DNA of 13,389 bases, taken from Liolophura sinensis (taxonomy: Eukaryota > Mollusca > Polyplacophora > Chitonida > Chitonidae). Each line of letters opens with the position of its first letter. The stretch's first letter is position 1. Positions 8,246-13,389 of this stretch are shown here, piece by piece. Under the pieces are notes generated by a model that worked only from the letters and a program-made list of their open reading frames with translations, searched no databases and was not told the origin of the DNA. Location: contig NW_027018115.1 in NCBI RefSeq assembly GCF_032854445.1, positions 64,001 to 77,389 of the forward strand, in the 5' to 3' direction. A program made the position numbers and the translations under genes.

Positions 8246-8798
8246 GATACAGTCTGCTGTAAAAAGTACAACTAATCACTGAAACACTTCTATAAGGTTC
8301 TAAAAGATGCGGAATTGGGCCAGGCATCGGCAGCTGTTAAAAAATTGCAAATTTCCCTGGTTTCCATGGAGTAATAGCCGTTGCTGGGCACGTGACTATG
8401 ACATCAATGATCATTCAATTGTGGCTACAGCCAAAAGTATTGGTCGGAGAGCAACGTGGTTTGCACCATTCGATTTCTCGTCACAAAATACGTCGGATTA
8501 GCCTCTTACCAGCAGCACTGGATCAGTTTTTTCCACTTTTGCATTTTTGCCTGGTCTTTTTGTTAATTTGAAATCGGATACACTGTACTATGTACAATCG
8601 CGACCTGGTCATTACTATATTCAACTTTTGACTATAAGTTATGTGCCCTTCGGTAGCCCAGAAGACGTCAAATCTTTGGGCTAAGCCCATTTAACTCACC
8701 CAGCAATTGTCTTACTTCTAAGTCCAAGACAATCTCAATGTCTTTATCTACGTGTAGAAAAACCACACCATTCGTACATAAAAAACACAATTGTACTA
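8246..8798. repeat. Satellite monomer 16 (local subfamily, 553 bp)
   Basis: Sister of monomer 15 (actgaaacacttctataagg, gtaatagccg, ggatcagttttttcc, gttaatttg), with gcaacgtgg as its own substitution. Likely spurious extra bases are seen in cgacctggtc and cacaattgtact. The resemblance of neighbours 15 and 16 indicates a one-unit tandem duplication. Confidence 0.93.
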
Positions 8799-9352
8799 GA
8801 TACAGTCTGGCTGTAAAAAGTACAAATAATCACTGAAACACTTCTATAAGGTTCTAAAAGATGCGGAATTGGGCCCAGGCATCGGCAGGCTGTTAAAAAA
8901 TTGCAAATTTCTCTGGTTTATATGCAGTAAGAGCCGTTGCTGGGCACGTGACAATGACATCAATGATCATTCAATTGTGGCTACAGCAAAAAGTATTGGT
9001 CGGACAGCATCGCGGTTTGCACCATTCGATTTCTCGTCACAAAATATGTCGGATTAGCCTCTTACCAGCAGCACTGGAACAGTTTTTCCACTTTTGCATT
9101 TTTGCCTTGTCTTTATTCTTATTTGAAATCGTCTACACAGTTACTATGTACCATCGCCACTGGTCATTACTATATTCAACTTTTGAATATAAGTTATGTG
9201 CCCTTCGGTAGCCCAGAAGACGTCAAGTCTTTGGGCTAAGCCCATTTAACTCACCCAGCAATTGTCTTACTTCTAAGTCGAAGACAATCTCAATGTCTTT
9301 ATCTACGTGTGGAAAAACCACACCATTTGTACATAAAAAACACAAGGTACTA
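8799..9352. repeat. Satellite monomer 17 (chimeric unit at the higher-order junction, 554 bp)
   Basis: The head matches the 15-16 subfamily (aatcactgaaacacttctataagg region). Two monomer 3-only patches follow: ctctggtttatatgcag at 8911-8927 and aaaatatgtcgg at 9041-9052. A private stretch at about 9105-9192 (ttgtctttattcttatttg, cgtctacacag, ccatcgccac, gaatataag) is unlike any other unit. From 9193 onward it matches monomer 3 (gtcaagtc, aagtcgaag, gtgtggaaaaacc). It is the left junction of higher-order copy B. Extra bases are seen in gtctggctg and cggcaggctg. Confidence 0.92.
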
Positions 9353-9907
9353 GATACAGTCTGCTGTAAAAAGTACAACTGATCACTGACCCACATCAAT
9401 AAGGTTCTAAAGAATGCGGAATTGGCCCAGGCATCGGCAGCTGGTTTAAAAAATTGCAATTTCCCTGGTTTCCATGGAGTAAGAGCCGTTGCTGGGCACG
9501 TGACTATGACATCAATGATCATTCAATTGTCGCTACAGCCAAAAAGTATTGGTCGGAGAGCAACGCGGTTTGCACCATTCGATTTCTCGTCACAAAATAC
9601 GCCAGATTAGCCTCTTACCAGCAGCACTGGAACAGTTTTTCCAGCTTTTGCATTTTTTGCCTGGTCTTTTTGTTAATTGAAGTCGGATACACTGTTACTA
9701 TGCACAATCGCGACTGGTCGATTACTATATTCAACTTTTGACTATACGTTATGTGCCCTTCGGTAGCCCAGAAGACGTCAAATCTTTGGGCTAAGCCCAT
9801 TTAACTCACCCAGCAATTGTCTTACTTCTAAGTCGAAGACAATCTCAATGTCTTTATCTACGTGTAGAAAAACCACACCATTTGTACATGAAAAACACAA
9901 GGTACTA
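9353..9907. repeat. Satellite monomer 18 (copy of monomer 4, 555 bp)
   Basis: It carries every monomer 4 marker (cgccagattag, six-T gcattttttgcc, gaagtcgg, catgaaaaacac). Differences from 4 are extra bases at gctggttt, ccaaaaagt, ttccagctttt, ctgttacta and ggtcgatt, one lost a (gcaattt), and a shifted a/g in taaagaatg. I found no plain substitution. The extra bases open accidental frames on both strands here. Confidence 0.94.
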
Positions 9908-10460
9908 GATACAGTCTGCTGTAAAAAGTACAACCGATCACTGACCCACATCAATAAGGTTCTAAAAGATGCGGAATTGGCCCAGGCATAGGCAAGCTGT
10001 TTAAAAAATTGCAAATTTCCCTGGTTTCCATGGAGTAAGAAGCCGTTGCTAGGCACGTGATTTTGTCATCAATGATCATTCAATTGTCGCTACAGCAAAA
10101 GTATTGGTCCGGAGAGCAACGCGGTTTGCACCATTCGATTTCTCGTCACAAAATACGTCGGATTAGCCTTTTACCAGCAGCACTGGAACAGTTTTTCCAC
10201 TTCTGCATTTTTGCCTGGTCTTTTTGTTAATTGAAATCGGATACTCTGTACTATGTACAATTGCGACTGGTCATTACTATATTCAACTTTTAACTATACG
10301 TTATGTGCCCTTCTGTAGCCCAGAAGACGTCAAATCTTTGGGCTAAGCCCATTTAAGTCTCCCAGCAATTGTCTTACTTCTAAGTCCAAGACAATCTCAA
10401 TGTCTTTATCTACGTGTAGAAAAACCACACCATTATGTACATAAAAAACACAAGGTACTA
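9908..10460. repeat. Satellite monomer 19 (copy of monomer 5, 553 bp)
   Basis: It shares acaaccgatc, ggcatagg, the B-to-A switch, cacttctgc, gatactctg and aagtctccc with monomer 5. It differs by four added bases (ggcaagctg, gtaagaagcc, ggtccggag, cattatgtac) and no substitution, which accounts exactly for 553 against 549 bp. Confidence 0.94.
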
Positions 10461-11014
10461 GATACAGTCTGCTGTAAAAAGTACAATTGAACACTGACCC
10501 ACATCAATAAGGTGCCTAAAGGTGAGGAATTGGGCCAGGCATCGGCAGATGTTCAAAAAATTGCAAATTTCCCTGGTTTCCATGGAGTAAGAGCCGTTGC
10601 TAGGCACTTGATTTTGTCATCAATGATCATTCAATAGTCGCTACAGCAAAAAGTATCAGGTCGGAGAGCAACGCGGTTTGCACCATTAGATTTCTCGTCA
10701 CAAAATACGTCGGATTAGCCTCCTACCATCAGCACTGGAACAGTTTTTCCACTTTTTGCATTTTTTGCCTGGTCTTTTTGTTAATTGAAATCGGATACAC
10801 TGTACTATGTACAATTGCGACTGGTCATTACTATATTCAACTTTTGACTATAAGTTATGTGCCCTTCGGTAACCAGAAGACGTCAAATCTTTGGGCTAAG
10901 CCCATTTAACTCATCCAGGAATTGTCTTTACTTCTAAGTCCAAGACAATCTCAATGTCTTTTATCTACGTGTAGAAAAACCACACCATTTGTACATCAAA
11001 AACAAAATGTACTA
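10461..11014. repeat. Satellite monomer 20 (copy of monomer 6, 554 bp)
   Basis: It shares cagatgttc, cacttgattttg (CACGTG lost at 10615-10620), caatagtcg, tcctaccatcagc and catcaaaaacaaaatg with monomer 6. Six bases are added (gcaaaaagtatcagg, cactttttgcattttttgcc, gtctttac, gtcttttatc) and one is lost (ggtaaccag), net +5. No substitution was seen. Confidence 0.94.
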
Positions 11015-11571
11015 GATACAGTCTGCTGTAAAAAGTACAACTGATCACTGACCCACATCTATAAGGTTCTAAAAGATGCGCAATTGGGCCAGGCATCGGC
11101 AGCTGTTTAAAAATTGCATATTTCCCTGGTTTCCATGCTGTAAAGAGCCGTTGTTGGGCACGTGACCTATGGACATCAATGATCATTTAATTGTGGCTAC
11201 AGCCAAAAGTAATGATCGGAGAGCAACGCGGTTTGCACCATTCGATTTCTCGTCACAAAATACGTCGGATTAGCCTCTTACCAGCAGCACTGGAATCAGT
11301 ATTTCCACTTTTGCATTTTGCCTGGTCTTTTTGTTAATGGAAATCGGCTACACTGTACTAGGTACAATCGCGACTACTGGTCATTACTATATTCAACTTT
11401 TGACTATAAGTTATGTGCCCTTCTGTAGCCCAGAAGACGTCAAATTTTTGGGCTAAGCCCATTTAACTCATCCAGCATTTTGTCTTACTTCTAAGTCCAT
11501 GACAATCTCAATGTCTTTATCTACGTGTAGAAAAACCACACCATTTTGTACATAAAAAACACAAAGTACTA
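11015..11571. repeat. Satellite monomer 21 (copy of monomer 7, 557 bp, longest unit)
   Basis: It carries the monomer 7 markers (catctataagg, gatgcgcaatt, catgctgta, taatgatcgg, cagtatttcc, actaggtac). Net +8 bp comes from gtaaagagcc, gacctatgg, ggaatcagt, a three-base addition in cgactactgg, cattttgtctt and cattttgtac, minus one t in gcattttgcc. There is also a one-base shift in the gtttaaaaattg tract. This is the highest indel load in the window. Confidence 0.94.
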
Positions 11572-12119
11572 GATACAGTCTGCTGTAAAAAGTACAATTG
11601 AACACTGACCCACATCAATAAGGTGCCTAAAGGTGAGGAATTGGGCCAGGCATCGGCAGCTGTTCAAAAAATTGCAAATTTCCCTGGTTTCCATGGAGTA
11701 AGAGCCGTTGCTAGGCACGTGATTTTGTCATCAATGATCATTCAATTGTCGCTACAGCAAAAGTATTGGTCGGAGAGCAACGCGGTTTGCAGCATTCGAT
11801 TTCTCGTCACAAAATACGTCGGATTAGCCTTTTACCAGCAGCACTGGAACAGTTTTTCCACTTTTGCATTTTTGCCTGGTCTTTTTGTTAATTGAAATCG
11901 GATACACTGTACTATGCACAATCGCGACTGGTCGTTACTATATTCAACTTTTAACTATACGTTATGTGCCCTTCGGTAGCCCAGAAGACGTCAAATCTTT
12001 GGGCTAAGCCCATTTAACTCACCCAGCAATTGTCTTACTTTAAGTCCAAGACAATCTCAATGTCTTTATCTACGTGTAGAAAAACCACACCATTCGTACA
12101 TAAAAAACACAATGTACTA
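11572..12119. repeat. Satellite monomer 22 (type A, 548 bp)
   Basis: A third full type A unit. Against monomer 8 it has one substitution (gtcatca for gttatca) and one lost t (actttaagtcc). Against monomer 1 it has one substitution and the same deletion. It is unusually clean compared with the indel-rich units on either side. Confidence 0.95.
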
Positions 12120-12673
12120 GATACAGTCTGCTGTAAAAAGTACAACTAATCACTGACCCACATCAATAAGGTTCTAAAAGATGCGGAATTGGCCCATGCA
12201 TCGGCAGCTGTTTAAAAAATTGCAAATTTCCCTGGTTTCCATGGAGTAAGAGCCGTTCCTGGGCACGTGACAATGACAATCAATGATCATTCAATTGTGG
12301 CTACAGCCAAAAGTAATGGTCGGAGAGCAACGCGGTTTGCACCATTAGATTTTTCGTCACAAAATACGTCGGATTAGCCTCCTACCATCAGCACTGGAAC
12401 AGGTTTTTCCACTTTTGCATTTTTGCCTGGTCTTTTTGTTAATTGAAATCGGATACACTGTACTATGTACAATTGCGGACTGGGTCATTACTATATTCAA
12501 CTTTTAACTATACGTTATGTGCCCTTCGGTAGCCCAGAAGACGTCAAATCTTTGGGCTAAGCCCATTTAAGTCACCCAGCAATTGTCTTACTTCTAAGTC
12601 CAAGACAATCTCAATGTCTTTATCTACGTGTAGAGAAACCACACCATTTGTACATATAAAACACAAAGTACTA
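12120..12673. repeat. Satellite monomer 23 (copy of monomer 9, 554 bp)
   Basis: It shares aactaatc, cccatgcatc, gacaatgac, cattagattttt, gtagagaaacc and catataaaacac with monomer 9. Four bases are added (gacaatcaatg, acaggttttt, gcggactgggtc), and one substitution is seen (catcggcag for catctgcag). Confidence 0.94.
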
Positions 12674-13221
12674 GATACAGTCTGCTGTAAAAAGTACAAC
12701 TGATCACTGCACCACATCAACAAGGTTCTAAAAGATGCGGAATTGGCCCAGGCATCGGCAGCTGTTAAAAAATTGCAAATTTCCCTGGTTTCCATGGAGT
12801 AAGAGCCGTTGCTGGGCACGTGACTATGACATCAATGATCATTCAATTGTCGCTACAGCCAAAAGTACTAGTCGGAGAGCAACGCGGTTTGCACCATTCG
12901 ATTCTCGTCACAAAATACGTCGGATTAGCTTCTTACCAGCAGCGCTGGAACAGTTTTTTCCACTTTTGCATTTTTGCCTGGTGTTTTTGTTAATTGAAAT
13001 CGGCTACACTGTACTATGCACAATCGCGACTGGTCATTACTATATTCAACTTTTAACTATACGTTATGTGCCCTTCGGTAGCCCAGAAGACGTCAAATCT
13101 TTGGGCTAAGCCCATTAACTCATCCAGCAATTGTCTTACTTTTAAGTCCACGACAATGTCAATGTCTTTATTTACGTGTAGAAAAACCACACCATTCGTA
13201 CATAAAAAACACAATGTACTA
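12674..13221. repeat. Satellite monomer 24 (copy of monomer 10, 548 bp)
   Basis: It shares cactgcaccacatcaac, tactagtcgg, accagcagcgc, gcctggtgttttt, gacaatgtcaatg and tttatttacg with monomer 10. Three t bases are lost (gctgttaaaa, cgattctcg, cccattaact) and one is gained (cagttttttcc), all in homopolymers, giving 548 against 550 bp. Confidence 0.94.
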
Positions 13222-13389
13222 GATACAGTCTGCTGTAAAAAGTACAACTGATCACTGAACCACATCAGTAAGGTTCTAAAAGATGCGGAATTGGCCCAGG
13301 CATCGGCAGCTGTTTAAAAAATTGCAAATTTCCCTGGTTTCCATGGAGTAAGAGCCGTTGCTGGGGCACATGACTATGACATCAATGAT
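13222..13389. repeat. Satellite monomer 25 (partial, copy of monomer 11)
   Basis: The first 168 bp of a unit, cut by the window end inside the aatgatcatt palindrome. It carries the monomer 11 markers ctgaaccacatcagtaagg and ggcacatgac (CACGTG lost at 13367-13372), plus one added g (gctggggcac). The higher-order match therefore continues past the window. Confidence 0.94.

Larger units (their letters stand above)
1..13389. repeat. Tandem satellite array, ~550 bp monomer, 24 complete units plus one partial
   Basis: The head motif gatacagtctgctgtaaaaa recurs at 1, 550, 1100 (as gttacag), 1651, 2202, 2751, 3300, 3849, 4398, 4948, 5498, 6049, 6598, 7146, 7695, 8246, 8799 (with an extra g), 9353, 9908, 10461, 11015, 11572, 12120, 12674 and 13222, always in the same orientation, with no unrelated sequence between units. 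Unit length is 548-551 bp up to position 8245 and 548-557 bp after it. The array runs off both ends of the window. Known biology: long head-to-tail noncoding arrays of this kind are eukaryotic satellite DNA, homogenised by unequal exchange and gene conversion. The family is not one I recognise; the chromosomal location is unknown. The phase chosen for unit boundaries is arbitrary. Confidence 0.97.
9193..13389. repeat. Higher-order repeat copy B (indel-rich copy, runs off the window)
   Basis: This is the second copy of 1491-5664, 14 monomers downstream. Hand alignment finds about two substitutions (around 11729 and around 12201) but roughly 37 small insertions or deletions, mostly single bases added inside or beside short homopolymers. 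Unit lengths are 555, 553, 554, 557, 548, 554 and 548 bp against 551, 549, 549, 549, 549, 550 and 550 bp in copy A. The left boundary lies within monomer 17 at 9193-9227. The excess of indels over substitutions points to residual read error; the duplication itself may be real or an assembly duplication. Confidence 0.9.

Noticed and set aside
9223-9522. 99-codon minus-strand frame and similar minus-strand frames at 9778-10056, 12544-12819 and 13053-13265
   Set aside because: They are phase-equivalent accidental frames over the same part of the unit; their starts and ends move with single-base indels that are probably read errors.
1-13389. CRISPR array or phage/plasmid repeat region
   Set aside because: Repeats are ~550 bp, contiguous and without unique spacers, and no cas, replication or mobility gene is present.

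Overview
The whole window is one uninterrupted head-to-tail tandem array of a ~550 bp repeat: 24 complete monomers (547-557 bp class, mostly 549-551 bp) plus a 168 bp partial 25th cut by the window end. I set the arbitrary phase at the conserved motif gatacagtctgctgtaaaaa, present (one variant, gttacag) at the head of every unit. No protein-coding gene, RNA gene, transposase, CRISPR array, origin or single-copy spacer could be supported on either strand. The array has no beginning or end here, so it extends beyond both edges. It is AT-rich (38% GC in the first 60 bases) and rich in short A- and T-tracts. This is the look of eukaryotic satellite DNA (centromeric, pericentromeric, subtelomeric or sex-chromosome heterochromatin). 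I do not recognise the family and cannot name the host.

Layout. Monomers 1-12 (1-6597) are clean: 549-551 bp each, differing by substitutions. From about 6780 onward many one-base insertions and deletions appear and unit lengths spread to 548-557 bp. Monomers fall into subtypes. A distinctive type A (heads attgaacactg and ggtgcctaaaggtgagg) fills monomers 1, 8 and 22, and the 5' part of 6 and 20. Monomers 5, 6, 19 and 20 are mosaics of type A and the commoner type B. Monomers 15-17 share a private head (cacttctataagg) from a local one-unit amplification.

Higher-order structure. Positions 1491-5664 (tail of monomer 3 to early monomer 11) recur as 9193-13389 (tail of monomer 17 to partial monomer 25), 14 monomers or ~7.70 kb apart. 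By hand alignment the two copies differ by only about two substitutions but roughly 37 small indels, nearly all in the second copy. That is the pattern of uncorrected long-read error rather than of evolution. A weaker seven-monomer echo (1-2 with 8-9) suggests an older sub-period.

Within each unit the best-conserved structural elements are a 10 bp palindrome (aatgatcatt), a GC-rich hairpin followed by an overlapping inverted repeat (around 408-440 in unit 1), a cluster of four T-tracts, and a GTAC-flanked A-rich junction. There are no genes to work together; open reading frames here are accidental and broken in neighbouring units.
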